From positions 4,340,001 through 4,404,000 of the forward strand of contig OZ251574.1 in assembly GCA_965243635.1 (NCBI GenBank): a DNA stretch of 64,000 bases, written 5' to 3'. The translations under genes and the position numbers were made by a program. Below the pieces are notes generated by a model. It did not search any database. It saw only the letters and a program-made list of their open reading frames with translations, and was not told where the DNA came from. Shown here in pieces: positions 46,408 through 55,689 of the stretch. The stretch comes from Rs1 sp000416275. GTDB lineage: Bacteria > Pseudomonadota > Gammaproteobacteria > Pseudomonadales > Balneatricaceae. Within the stretch, counting starts at the first letter, position 1; each line of letters begins with the position of its first letter.

Positions 46408-49400
46408 ATGAAATCCCATAATATTTTTCTTGTAATAACCTTGAGTAGCAGCTTTCTGGCGCATCAAGCTTATTCACTGCCCCAAAAAGCCCAAATTGTT
46501 ACGGGAAGCGTTGAGCTTCACTCTGCTGACAGTACCCTTAATATCCAGCAAAACAGCACCAAGGCCATCATCAATTGGCAGGGCTTTGATATCCAGTCAC
46601 ATGAAACGGTCAATATTGCTCAACCTAGCAGTGAAGCGGTTATTCTCAATCGTGTACTGGGGAATAACCCGACCAAGATCTTCGGATCTCTGAATGCGAA
46701 TGGCAAAGTGTTCCTCGTAAACAACAGCGGAATCACCTTTGCAAAAGGCTCTCAAGTCAATGTTGGGGCACTTGTTGCATCGACATTGGATATCGACAAC
46801 GACGATTTTTTAAAGGGGGTTTATCAATTTAATGGGAATAGCGGCACGACGCTCTTGAACCAAGGCTCTCTATATGCCGGTACGATAGCGCTACTGGGTA
46901 ATCAAGTGATTAATCAGGGCTGGATCATTGCCAGCGGGTCAAATGACCATAGCACTACAGCCAATGTGGCGCTGCTTTCAGCCGACAATATTAAACTTAG
47001 TTTTGGCTCCGATAAATTACTGTCGGTAGAAATCAAAAAAGGCACTTATGACGCCCTCGTCGACAACCAACAATTAATACTAGCCGATGGTGGGCAAGTA
47101 CTGCTGCGTGCCGAAGCGGCAGAATCCCTACTGGGGGCTACAGTTAATAACTCGGGGGTCATCCAGGCCCGTAGTATTCAAGAGCATGAGGGGCGGATTA
47201 TTTTGCTGGCAGATATGCACAATGGAATCACTAGGGTCAGTGGTACTTTAGATGCCTCTGCAACAGTGAGCCCTTCCCTCAACTTTCAGCCTCGTGGCGG
47301 GTTTATTGAAACCTCTGGTGCCAAAGTTACGGTTAGCCACAGTGCCATCATCACCACTAAGGCTGAAGGAGGCCTAAGTGGCCAATGGTTAATTGACCCC
47401 AATGATATAATTATCGATAACAGCGGTGATGCGGGCACTATATCGGCCAGTGCGCTTTCAAGCAATTTACAGAATAACGGTAATGTGAGCTTGCAGACCA
47501 CCAATCAGGGCTCATCAGGTGGTAATGGCGATATTTTTGTCAACAGTGACATCAGCTGGGATAGTGATGGTTCTGTGTTAACTCTACAAGCTGAGAACAA
47601 CATTAATATTTCTGCTGAGATTTTTGCCCAGGGTGATTTATCAGGTATCGAGTTAGATACTGGGTTGAGTTACAACACTGCTAGTAATTGGGATAAAGTT
47701 TATTCTGATTTGGATTTTTCCCAAGGTAATAATGTTAGCTACAGCACAAGTGGAAAAATTACGCTAACCGGTGCCGATGCCATCTATGTACAAGACGGCA
47801 AAATGTTTCAAGTTATTAACGGTAAAAACAGCACTCTCACGGGTACCACTGCAGTTGCTGAGCTGGCAGCCATTGATCCTTCTGCCTTCAACTATGCTCT
47901 CGCGGTAGACATAGATGCATCGAGTATCAGTGGCCCCTTAGGCTCTTCAACTAATGGTATTCAAGGTTTCGATGGGCTAAACCACAACATCGATAACCTG
48001 ACGATAAACGCCCCTAATGCCGATAACATTGCACTATTTTCAACGGCTAAAAGTGACACTGATGTGTTTGTAAGAAATATCAAAGCCGATAATTACGCGG
48101 TGTTGGGTAAAGACAATGTCAGCGCTTTAATCGGCTCTAGCCCTTCGGGTTCAAAGCTATTTATACACAATATTAGCTTGACAAAATTGACCTTAGCGGG
48201 GCAGTTGGCAACAGGGGGGCTAGTCGGCTTGGCCGACAATGCAACTATCTCAGACAGCAATGTTGCAGCGAATATCTCGGGACTCTCATCCCCGCTATTT
48301 GCTCACGGAAAGGTGGGGGGGTTAGCTGGCGATGCATTCAATCTCAGTGTTAGTAATAGTCATGTTAAAGGGAGCATAGTCAACAATGAGTCTTACACTG
48401 GGGGCATTGTGGGCTCTGTAGGTTATATAAACATACAAGATTCAACCTCAAAAGCCGTAGTAACAGGCAGTTTATATACTGGGGGATTAGTCGGTAATGT
48501 ACAGCAATCAATCAATATTCAGAATTCTGGAAACTACGGAAAAATCAAAGGTGAAAATTACACTGGCGGCCTGTTAGGCCTTCATGGTGCTTCTGCAGCG
48601 GAGGGCAAGATAATATATTCATACAATTTAGGCTCAGTTACCAGTAGCGGAGATAATGTTGGCGGGCTAATTGGGATAGTAAGCAATAGTCCCTACGAAC
48701 AAGTAGTAGAGCAGAGCTTCGTCAATGCCATAATTACTGGTAGAAAGTATGTGGGTGGTCTGATTGGTTTTGCCAGAGATATAGAATTAGAAAATGTATA
48801 TTTTTCGGGGAATGTAATTGGCGAGTCTTCTCTTGGGGGATTAGTTGGCCGAACTGCCATGGGGGGATCAGTCAACAACGCTTATGTGACTGGCAGTGTG
48901 ACTAGTACCTTGGCGACCTCACCAACTACCATGGGTATGCTTTTTGGTCTTCAAGCCGGATCAACTTCTATCGGTAATTTATACTGGGATAGCACTCAAG
49001 GTCTAGTTCCAAAGCATCGCTCTACCAGTGTTATTTCAGGCAGTGTAGTGGAAGGTCGCACGATTTCGGAACTTAAACAGCAATCAAAGTTCGGCGGTTT
49101 TGATTTGATATCTGCTAACCCAATATGGAAAATTATAGAAGGCCAAAGTATGCCTGGGCTGGTCAATGTAGTCCCTAAAATAGATGTTATTTTTAACAGT
49201 GCTAAAATTTATGACGGAGCTCTTTTTACCACCTCCCTACCGAGTCCCGACTTCTTGAGTAATAACCCTGGTATTGAAAATTACATTATTAACCCAAGCG
49301 CTATTGGAGTTAGCACTAAGACCAAAAATGTCGGCAGTTTTTCAGCAGACGACATACTGCTAACAGGTTTTAACTCTTCTCAATATGCACTCAATTTCGA

Positions 49401-50364
49401 CCATAGTGATTTTACCCTCAAAATCACGCCAAAGACAATAACTGCTGAGGCTACAGGCCCCAACAAAACCTATGATGGTAATACTTCAGCGATAAGTACA
49501 CTAATTAGTAGTAATGATTTTGTTGTAAATGACGATGTAAGCCTGTCTTTCACCGGCAGTCTGTTTAGTGACAAAAACGCGGGCGTCAATAAAACGGTGA
49601 CCACATCGGGTATCAGTTTAAGCGGGACTGATGCCGCCAATTATCTGCTAGGCGCCACGTCCGTCGCTCATACTGCCGATATCAATGCTGTTGCCATCGA
49701 TATTACCGCAACCAGTGAAGATAAAGTTTATGACGGCTCCGATGCTGCAATAACCCAGCTAGAGACTAATAATATATTAAATAATGACGCTGTAAAGTTG
49801 CTGTTTACTGACAGTAAATTTACTGACAAGTCTGTGGGCACAAATAAAACCGTAACGACCTCGGGGTTAACGTTGACAGGCATAGATGCCAATAATTATT
49901 ACCTAGCTGCCAATAGTGTTTTTAGCTGGGCAGATATTAAAAAATTAATACCCAGTACGCAAGTCACAGATAAAGAGGCCAAACCAGCTAACGCTCCCTA
50001 TATGGGAAACAATCATCAATTACCTACAAAGCCTATATACAGGTATTATGACGATCAAGTATCAGTGAAGCTAGACTGGGACCCTCAGCAGTTAAGCAAG
50101 ATAACAATAGCGGATTATATAAAGCTAAAGCAGAGCGTTCCTAGTGTTACTACAAATTTCCCAGTATTCAGTTTACTTAAATTTCTTTCCCAGTCAGCTT
50201 TAACAGACATAGGCAAACAAGTGTTAAAACAAGATGCTGTGAAACAGGATAATCACAGTCGCTGTGAAGAAGGAAGTATGACTAATGGCTGTTCAAATAC
50301 ATCCTCGATAATTAAGTCCGTTTATCCAGCAGTGATAAGGCATCCAAATGTGGCTATCTATTGA
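46408..50364 (+). CDS. Two-partner secretion exoprotein (filamentous hemagglutinin-like, TpsA)
   Basis: The 1318-residue precursor has a signal peptide (about 1-23, HQAYS end) and an N-terminal TPS secretion domain (about 25-290) with IINWQGFDI and NANGKVFLVNNSGITF. A series of GLUG-type repeats follows (about 595-830, with GGLVG, GGLAGD and GGLIG units), then three MBG/YDG-like beta domains (about 925-1180, with KIYDG, KTYDGNT and KVYDGSD) and a C-terminal tail containing a cysteine pair. The TPS domain is exported through the TpsB partner encoded next. Such proteins act in adhesion, biofilm or contact-dependent effects; no toxin domain is recognisable here. Moderate size suggests an adhesin. 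Confidence 0.88.
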   Translation: MKSHNIFLVITLSSSFLAHQAYSLPQKAQIVTGSVELHSADSTLNIQQNSTKAIINWQGFDIQSHETVNIAQPSSEAVILNRVLGNNPTKIFGSLNANGKVFLVNNSGITFAKGSQVNVGALVASTLDIDNDDFLKGVYQFNGNSGTTLLNQGSLYAGTIALLGNQVINQGWIIASGSNDHSTTANVALLSADNIKLSFGSDKLLSVEIKKGTYDALVDNQQLILADGGQVLLRAEAAESLLGATVNNSGVIQARSIQEHEGRIILLADMHNGITRVSGTLDASATVSPSLNFQPRGGFIETSGAKVTVSHSAIITTKAEGGLSGQWLIDPNDIIIDNSGDAGTISASALSSNLQNNGNVSLQTTNQGSSGGNGDIFVNSDISWDSDGSVLTLQAENNINISAEIFAQGDLSGIELDTGLSYNTASNWDKVYSDLDFSQGNNVSYSTSGKITLTGADAIYVQDGKMFQVINGKNSTLTGTTAVAELAAIDPSAFNYALAVDIDASSISGPLGSSTNGIQGFDGLNHNIDNLTINAPNADNIALFSTAKSDTDVFVRNIKADNYAVLGKDNVSALIGSSPSGSKLFIHNISLTKLTLAGQLATGGLVGLADNATISDSNVAANISGLSSPLFAHGKVGGLAGDAFNLSVSNSHVKGSIVNNESYTGGIVGSVGYINIQDSTSKAVVTGSLYTGGLVGNVQQSINIQNSGNYGKIKGENYTGGLLGLHGASAAEGKIIYSYNLGSVTSSGDNVGGLIGIVSNSPYEQVVEQSFVNAIITGRKYVGGLIGFARDIELENVYFSGNVIGESSLGGLVGRTAMGGSVNNAYVTGSVTSTLATSPTTMGMLFGLQAGSTSIGNLYWDSTQGLVPKHRSTSVISGSVVEGRTISELKQQSKFGGFDLISANPIWKIIEGQSMPGLVNVVPKIDVIFNSAKIYDGALFTTSLPSPDFLSNNPGIENYIINPSAIGVSTKTKNVGSFSADDILLTGFNSSQYALNFDHSDFTLKITPKTITAEATGPNKTYDGNTSAISTLISSNDFVVNDDVSLSFTGSLFSDKNAGVNKTVTTSGISLSGTDAANYLLGATSVAHTADINAVAIDITATSEDKVYDGSDAAITQLETNNILNNDAVKLLFTDSKFTDKSVGTNKTVTTSGLTLTGIDANNYYLAANSVFSWADIKKLIPSTQVTDKEAKPANAPYMGNNHQLPTKPIYRYYDDQVSVKLDWDPQQLSKITIADYIKLKQSVPSVTTNFPVFSLLKFLSQSALTDIGKQVLKQDAVKQDNHSRCEEGSMTNGCSNTSSIIKSVYPAVIRHPNVAIY

Positions 50365-50587
50365 TAATAGCCAAAACGATGAAAAATCTTTCCGACATCG
50401 GTTATTTCTTAGATTTTTGACATATTTGCAATAGCGTTATGAGTATCAGGGAGATTTATTTAAGTGATAATTTTTGCTTTTTCCAAACAGATGTAAGCCT
50501 ATCTGCTCTACCTGTTTTATAACCAATCGCAGACCAGTGATCGAGTTATAACATTACACAGCCACTTACCATGGTTTTAAGGAATAT
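50365..50587. other. tpsA-tpsB intercistronic region with two hairpins
   Basis: A hairpin with arms TGGCTAT and ATAGCCA overlaps the tpsA stop codon (50351-50373), and a second has arms AAAAATCT and AGATTTTT (50382-50418) around CCGACATCGG. Either may attenuate transcription into tpsB, or tpsB may have its own promoter in the 223-bp gap. This is inference. Confidence 0.4.
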
Positions 50588-52261
50588 ATGAAAGTAATAC
50601 TCAAGCAAAGCATAAACCAAATGTTAATGTTCATTGGTCGTTTGCCATTAGTGGCCGCGCTAATGACAAGTCTTTCCTATCCGTTACTAGCGGCATCAGT
50701 CGTCACACCTGATGCGGGTGCCATTCAACAGAGTTCTCCTCGCATCGAGCAAACAGTTCTCCCCGATAATAAAATCAATTTAACACGGCCTTTACCTGAA
50801 CCAGTAGATGATAGCCGCGATACAGGCCCCAAGATTTCGATATCAACTTTTATTTTTAAAGGAAACAGCCTTTTCTCCGACCAGCAGCTACTGGAAGAGT
50901 TATCGACTCACAGAAATAAAGATTATAGCTTCACAGGATTAAATAACATCGCCAAACTAATCACCCGCTTTTACCGTAAACAGGGATACTTAATGGCGAC
51001 GGCATACATAGCGGAACAAGACGTCAGTGATCAAGTACTTGAAATTACCATTTTAGAAGGATTTATTGAAGAGATAACCGCGGAATCAAAAGGCCGCTTA
51101 TCCGCACTAAAACTCACTAAATATTTTCATCGACTGCAAAACATTCCTCTCAACAGTGCTGATATTGAGCGTCAGTTTCGCTTGTTAAACGATCGGAATG
51201 TCGTAGCGCGCATCACTTTCAGCCCTGGAAACAAACAAGGCACTGCTGCGCTAAAAGTGGAAGCCACGGAGCTACCGTTACTTAGAGGTAGCATTGCTAT
51301 TGACAATAAAGGTAACCGCTACACTAATGAAACCCGCGCTAGTGGCTTATTTGAAATCAGTGATCCACTGAGTTTTGGCTCGCGTCATTTTATAACATTA
51401 GTGAGTAGTGGCAGTCATTATCACTACAAATCACTTATGTCGGATATTCCAATTGGTTATGACGGCCTCATATTAAGAGTCAGCATTGATAATATGGATT
51501 ACATGCTAGGGGAAGAATTTAAAGATTTATCGGCACAAGGGAAAAGCCAAAACTATAGTGTTGGCCTATCTTATCCTTGGGTACGCAGTTTTAATCAAAA
51601 CCTGTACTCAGATATAACCTTACGCAAAGATAAATATGAAGATAATGTGTTAAACATTCAATCAGGTAACGGTACCATTAAAAGCATGGAATTAGATATA
51701 TATGGGGATTATCGCCAATCTAAACATGTCGTTAGCTGGGGGTTAACAGGCACTGCAGGTAAAGCAGAGGACATAATCCAAATGGATGAAAATCAGGGAT
51801 CGTTTCATAAACTAGCGGCATCGATTAAACATAATTTCATTGTTACCGACAAGATTAGATTCGTCAGTTCCGCCAATTTTCAATACACTACTAAAAATTT
51901 AGTCAGTGCTCAAAAGTTTACACTAGGGGGCTCGAACGGCGTTAGGGCATACCCTCAAGGTGAGGGGTCTGTAGATAGAGGGCTAGTTTCTTCTTTTGAG
52001 ACATTCTACCAGTTATCACCAGCGCTATCATTGAACGCATTTTTTGATTTTGGCGTAGGTCAAGAAACTGTAAAACCCATAGGCGATACGGTAAATAACC
52101 ATAAAAAACTATCGGGAGTGGGCTTATCGTTAAGTTATCAACACAAGCAGTTTGGAAATATTAATATGACTGCTGCACGGCGCACAGAATCGGAGGCTAT
52201 AACGGCTCCAGATAAATCGGTTCGTTTATGGCTAGAATGGAATAAACCATTTGATTTTTGA
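50588..52261 (+). CDS. Two-partner secretion outer-membrane transporter (TpsB, ShlB/FhaC/HecB type)
   Basis: The 557-residue protein has an N-terminal signal region (hydrophobic about 15-36), a linker, two POTRA domains (about 83-165 and 166-240, beginning ISTFIFKGNSLFSDQQLLEE in the first) and a C-terminal 16-strand beta-barrel. VRAYPQGEG near residue 450 is the conserved VRGY/F-type motif of barrel strand L6. The final residue is a phenylalanine, as is usual for outer-membrane proteins. It exports the TpsA product encoded upstream on the same strand. Confidence 0.92.
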   Translation: MKVILKQSINQMLMFIGRLPLVAALMTSLSYPLLAASVVTPDAGAIQQSSPRIEQTVLPDNKINLTRPLPEPVDDSRDTGPKISISTFIFKGNSLFSDQQLLEELSTHRNKDYSFTGLNNIAKLITRFYRKQGYLMATAYIAEQDVSDQVLEITILEGFIEEITAESKGRLSALKLTKYFHRLQNIPLNSADIERQFRLLNDRNVVARITFSPGNKQGTAALKVEATELPLLRGSIAIDNKGNRYTNETRASGLFEISDPLSFGSRHFITLVSSGSHYHYKSLMSDIPIGYDGLILRVSIDNMDYMLGEEFKDLSAQGKSQNYSVGLSYPWVRSFNQNLYSDITLRKDKYEDNVLNIQSGNGTIKSMELDIYGDYRQSKHVVSWGLTGTAGKAEDIIQMDENQGSFHKLAASIKHNFIVTDKIRFVSSANFQYTTKNLVSAQKFTLGGSNGVRAYPQGEGSVDRGLVSSFETFYQLSPALSLNAFFDFGVGQETVKPIGDTVNNHKKLSGVGLSLSYQHKQFGNINMTAARRTESEAITAPDKSVRLWLEWNKPFDF

Positions 52262-52278
52262 TCCATCGCGAGCGAGCA

Positions 52279-52326
52279 GTGCTGGTCTGACATTAAGGAT
52301 TTAAGAATGCACTATGGCGAATTATT
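52279..52326 (+). repeat. Dispersed 47-bp repeat (copy 1)
   Basis: The sequence GTGCTGGTCTGACATTAAGG and the bases up to CTATGGCGA recur with few changes at 58121-58167. It lies 18 bp after the tpsB stop. What the repeat is remains unknown; it may mark the edge of a transferred block. Confidence 0.6.
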
Positions 52327-52345
52327 ATGAGCATTTTATCTTATA

Positions 52346-52354
52346 CCTGAATCA
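52346..52354 (+). mobile_element. Left tip of a MITE family A copy split by the IS110 element
   Basis: CCTGAATCA here continues at 53713 with GTGACTTCACTGCACC after removal of the IS. The preceding TTATA (52341-52345) pairs with TTATA at 53912-53916 as the MITE's own target duplication. Confidence 0.9.
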
Positions 52355-53712
52355 GATAATGGGACTCCCCCACACCGAACATGTGGAGTAATATTCAAGT
52401 TACAACACAAAAATATTGGGAGTCCGAAAATGCATAATACTAGAGTTGGCGTTGATTTAGCAAAAGATGTAATTCAAGTTTGTATCTACAGCAACCATAA
52501 GGTCATATCTAATACAGAAATGACAACGGCTGAATTCTCTCTCTGGCTAGTGTGCTTTAAACCCACTTTTATTGTTTTTGAAGCTTGCGGTATGTCTAAC
52601 TATTGGCTGCAAGCAGCTCGCAAGGCGGGCCATGATGCACGCCTTGTAAGTGCTAAGCTTGTTTCTCTCGTCAGACAAAATCAAAAAACGGATGCGAATG
52701 ATGCATTGGCTATTGTCCAAACCACTTTCTTACCGGATGTTAAATACATCTCTGGAAAGTCAATGGAACAGCAACAACTACAGTCCATTAACCGTTTCAG
52801 AGATCTTGCTGATAAACAACACACCGCTTTACTGAACCAAATCTCAGCGTTATTGGCAGAGTTTAATATTAAAGCTTCTTACAAAACTCGTGGCCTAGGA
52901 GTTTTAATAAAAAGTACATTAGAAGATGCTGAAAACAACCTTACTCATGAGTTCAGAGAAGCCCTTAATGTCGCTTGGCAACAATGTTTGGTGATTAAAC
53001 AGTCTCTCGATGCTTACAACCGCTGTTTGCTTAACTCGATTGAGCAACATGCAGAATGTAAAAGGCTACTCAAACTCGAAGGTGTAGGGGTTATCAATGC
53101 TATCAATCTGTATGTTGCTTTAGGGTGTTGTGATTTGGGCGTTTTCAAAAAAGGTAAAGATGCCTCTGCATGCATAGGTGTCACGCCTATCCAGCATTCA
53201 TCAGGAGGAAAGGTTAAACTCGGTTCGATCGGAAAATCATCTAAGAACAGTAAACTGCGAAGTCAGTTGATTCTAGGAGCGATGTCGGCGGTACGGCAAA
53301 TGGTAAAGAGGCCTGCTGTTACTAAAAAAGAAGCATGGGTCCAAGAGTTAGTAAAAAGAAGAGGCCAACGCTGCGCTGCTGTTGCACTGGCAAATAAAAC
53401 GATACGAACAGCGTTCGCCATGCTAACGAAAGATACGGAATACAAAGCGGAACTTATTGCTGGTTAATAGAGTAACGCACAAAGGGTTAAACAATAAAAA
53501 TGCTAAATCGAAGATAAAAATCAGCGGATAAAATCAGTAAGTCACTAAGAGTCTAAAGCACGACAAATTTAGAACTCGACATTCAGAATTGATCGTCCGT
53601 TCGCGTAAATATCAAAGAGCCTGGGTTCGCTACTCAATTAGAGCTCGTACATAAGTAAGCATTAAATTCTTCGAAATACATTTTTACTGTTGACAAGGGG
53701 GAGTCCACATAA
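52355..53712 (+). mobile_element. IS110-family insertion sequence, IS1111 group
   Basis: The element is about 1.36 kb. Subterminal inverted repeats TGGGACTCCCCC (52360-52371) and its near complement at 53697-53708 sit a few bases inside the ends, which is the mark of the IS1111 group. It carries one transposase gene. It has inserted exactly in the terminal inverted repeat of a MITE with no target duplication, as expected for this site-specific group. Confidence 0.88.
52430..53467 (+). CDS. IS110-family (IS1111 group) transposase
   Basis: The 345-residue protein has the N-terminal DEDD nuclease domain (VGVDLAKDVIQV with the first Asp, FEACGMSNYW with Glu and KTDANDA with the Asp pair) and the C-terminal Tnp20 domain with LEGVGVINAINLY and LGSIGKSSKNSKLRSQ. 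IS110 enzymes are now known to use a structured RNA from the element's non-coding end to choose target sites in related IS. The frame is intact. Confidence 0.92.
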   Translation: MHNTRVGVDLAKDVIQVCIYSNHKVISNTEMTTAEFSLWLVCFKPTFIVFEACGMSNYWLQAARKAGHDARLVSAKLVSLVRQNQKTDANDALAIVQTTFLPDVKYISGKSMEQQQLQSINRFRDLADKQHTALLNQISALLAEFNIKASYKTRGLGVLIKSTLEDAENNLTHEFREALNVAWQQCLVIKQSLDAYNRCLLNSIEQHAECKRLLKLEGVGVINAINLYVALGCCDLGVFKKGKDASACIGVTPIQHSSGGKVKLGSIGKSSKNSKLRSQLILGAMSAVRQMVKRPAVTKKEAWVQELVKRRGQRCAAVALANKTIRTAFAMLTKDTEYKAELIAG

Positions 53713-53911
53713 GTGACTTCACTGCACCACATAGCGCAAGCTCTTGATTCCACAGCGGTTAGAAAAACACCCACTGAACCTACGGGTTTTATGCATGGAT
53801 GCATTTATTTAGCGAATGCAGGAGCATATGAGCTTGCCGCTAAGATTTTTCAATTCCACCGTAGAACCAATATCTTACACTCTGCATTCACTTTGAAGTC
53901 ACGGATTCAGG
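53713..53911 (+). mobile_element. MITE family A, long form, right part after the IS1111 insertion
   Basis: It continues the element started at 52346, with the long-form extra segment (GGATGCATTTATTTAGCGAA) and the right end TGAAGTCACGGATTCAGG. TTATA follows as the right target duplication. Without the IS the MITE would be 208 bp. Confidence 0.92.
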
Positions 53912-54354
53912 TTATAGCTTAACAAAGATCAGTTAGGGGTTTGATTTTTGTCTTTTTGGGACAAGGCACGGCTCGAGGAAGGAACTACAGTGCACTTAAA
54001 CCTACACTACGAAGCCATTAATCCCCCTTTTAATGCCGCCGCTATTGACTGAATTGGCGAAGCGGACCCTAATCTGAAACTTGATTAACAATTTTTCCAA
54101 TATAGGGTGATATCAGCTGATTACAAACCTTAAGATTCACACTTAGCAGTGTTAGCTAACCTTAATCTGTTTTCTATACTTATCAGGTAGGAAATAACTT
54201 TTCGCTGAAATTTATCCCTTTTATCCATTTGATACATAAATTTTTAGCGTGTTCTCGTAGCGCTTCACGGCATCCCATCGCACGGCTAAACTGATGCACA
54301 CCTTTTGGCTGCATTGTCTTAAGCCACGAGTTATTGTCAAATCTGGTGTATGGA
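53912..54354. other. Accessory DNA with a dispersed repeat, no intact gene
   Basis: A stretch of about 135 bp (53938-54072) recurs at 58205-58340 with roughly 80 percent identity judged by eye. The remainder up to the IS256 remnant includes what may be the right inverted end of that IS (ACCAGATTTGACAATAACTC on the minus strand) and a short open fragment with no recognisable identity. Confidence 0.5.
53938..54072 (+). repeat. Dispersed repeat family C (copy 1)
   Basis: It starts CAGTTAGGGGTTTGATTTTT and ends at GCCGCTATTGACTGAATTGG plus a few bases. A second copy is at 58205-58340 and the first 35 bp or so recur at 58541-58577. It does not encode an obvious protein. Confidence 0.65.
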
Positions 54355-54515
54355 TCAAGCAACAGCGCTCTCTGATTGATCCTCTACTTGTAAACCGTCT
54401 TTAAACTCAACGTTGTTAACTACTAGCGTTAACAACGCGAAGCCCTTAATTCTTTTCCACCTTTTCTGAGCCGACTCTATCAGCTTATAAATCATCGCTA
54501 ATGTCGTATCTCTTG
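54355..54515 (-). pseudogene. C-terminal remnant of an IS256-family transposase
   Basis: On the minus strand the frame entering from the IS3 boundary reads TLAMIYKLIESAQKRWKRIK, then GFALLTLVVNNVEFKDGLQV and ends at 54355. MxxKLxxxAxKxWxRxxGxxxLxxVxxxVxFxDG is the C-terminal signature of the IS256/mutator transposase family. The rest is missing, cut by the IS3 insertion at 54516. Confidence 0.7.
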
Positions 54516-54523
54516 TGTAGTGG

Positions 54524-55440
54524 TCAACCTTTTTTGGCCAACCCATTCGAGGTTCCCCAGTAAAAGTCTTCTTTTGCATTCGGTGATAGACTTAAATTAT
54601 GAGAATGTGGTCTCACCGAATTGTAATATCTAAAAATATAGTTTTTAACCTTTTCAGTAGCAGAAGCGATACTACTGTAACCTGATTTAGGCATATTTTC
54701 TGTCTTTAAACTCCTGAAAAACCGCTCCATAGGAGCATTATCCCAGCAATTTCCTCGTCGACTCATGCTCTGTTTTATTTGCAGCTGCCAGAGCAGTTGT
54801 CTGAAAGCTAAGCTTGTATAGTGACAACCCTGATCTGAGTGGAACATGACCCCTTCAGGCCGTCCTCTAGACTCATATGCATTCATTAAAGCACGTTTCG
54901 TTAGGTTGCTATCCGGAGAGTCAGACATCGCAAAGCCCACTATTTTGCGTCCATATAGATCGAGGACAGCTGCTAAATAATACCATTGATCACCGACCCA
55001 AAGATAAGTCACGTCTCCGCACCAGATCTGGTTTGGTCGAATTGGGCTAAATTCTCGGTCTAAGTGATTTTTTATATTAATATGTTCTTTTTTTGCAGGT
55101 TTATAGTTAGGTTTAGGAGGCTGCTTACTTACAATTCCTATACGTTTCATTGCTTTGGCTGCAAGATAACGACTTAGTTTATCCCCTGAATTCGTTAGAA
55201 TACCCGATATTGTTCGCGCTCCTGCAGAGCCTTCACTTACTTCGTGGGCAGCTTTTACCAAGTCACCTATTCGCAACTGTTCGTTAGTCACCCCTCTAGG
55301 CCGTTTTTGCCAATGGCGATAACTACTGCGATGAACTTCAAATACCTGGCAAAGAAAATTAACGGAATAGCTCTCTTGTAGCTTTTCAATCAGCGTAAAC
55401 CGCTCATTGAGTCCGACATCAAGAGAGCTGTAGCCTTTTT
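54524..55440 (-). CDS. IS3-family transposase OrfB (rve integrase domain)
   Basis: The frame begins in the -1 phase at the TTAAAAAAGG slip site in the end of orfA (near 55436) and continues through RFTLIEKLQESYSVNFLCQV to the integrase core. A GTG at 55291 also starts the 255-residue core part. The DDE residues are in WCGDVTYLWVGDQWYYLAAV (D), FHSDQGCHYTS (D) and ERFFRSLKTE (E). The product is normally made as an OrfAB fusion by programmed -1 frameshifting. The stop is 8 bp from the left inverted end. Confidence 0.88.
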
Positions 55441-55689
55441 TAAAATTTCTTTCTCCATTTTCAGTCGTTGAACTTCTCGCTCTAATGCTTTTATTTTGCG
55501 TTGTTCAGCGGAGATAGGAAGAGAGTTAGTTTCATGGCCAGTACGTTCTTTTCGTAATAGCCTAGCCCATTTATCAACGGTTGATTTACCGACATTCATC
55601 GCATCAGCGGCTTCGCGAACAGAATAGTTTTGATCGACGACAAGCTCAGCGACTTCTTGTCTAAATTCTGAATTATAATGTTTTGTCAT
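55390..55689 (-). CDS. IS3-family transposase OrfA
   Basis: The 99-residue helix-turn-helix protein (FRQEVAELVVDQNYSVREAA, MNVGKSTVDKWARLLRKER) ends in a leucine-zipper stretch (KALEREVQRLKMEKEILKKA). It overlaps the start of orfB, with an A6G slippery run inside ILKK. It binds the IS ends. Confidence 0.88.
   Translation of the reverse strand: MTKHYNSEFRQEVAELVVDQNYSVREAADAMNVGKSTVDKWARLLRKERTGHETNSLPISAEQRKIKALEREVQRLKMEKEILKKATALLMSDSMSGLR

Noticed and set aside
54355..54579. Independent 74-residue gene spanning the IS3 boundary
   Set aside because: Its N-terminal part lies within the IS3 end; the rest is the IS256 transposase tail, so it is a junction artefact.
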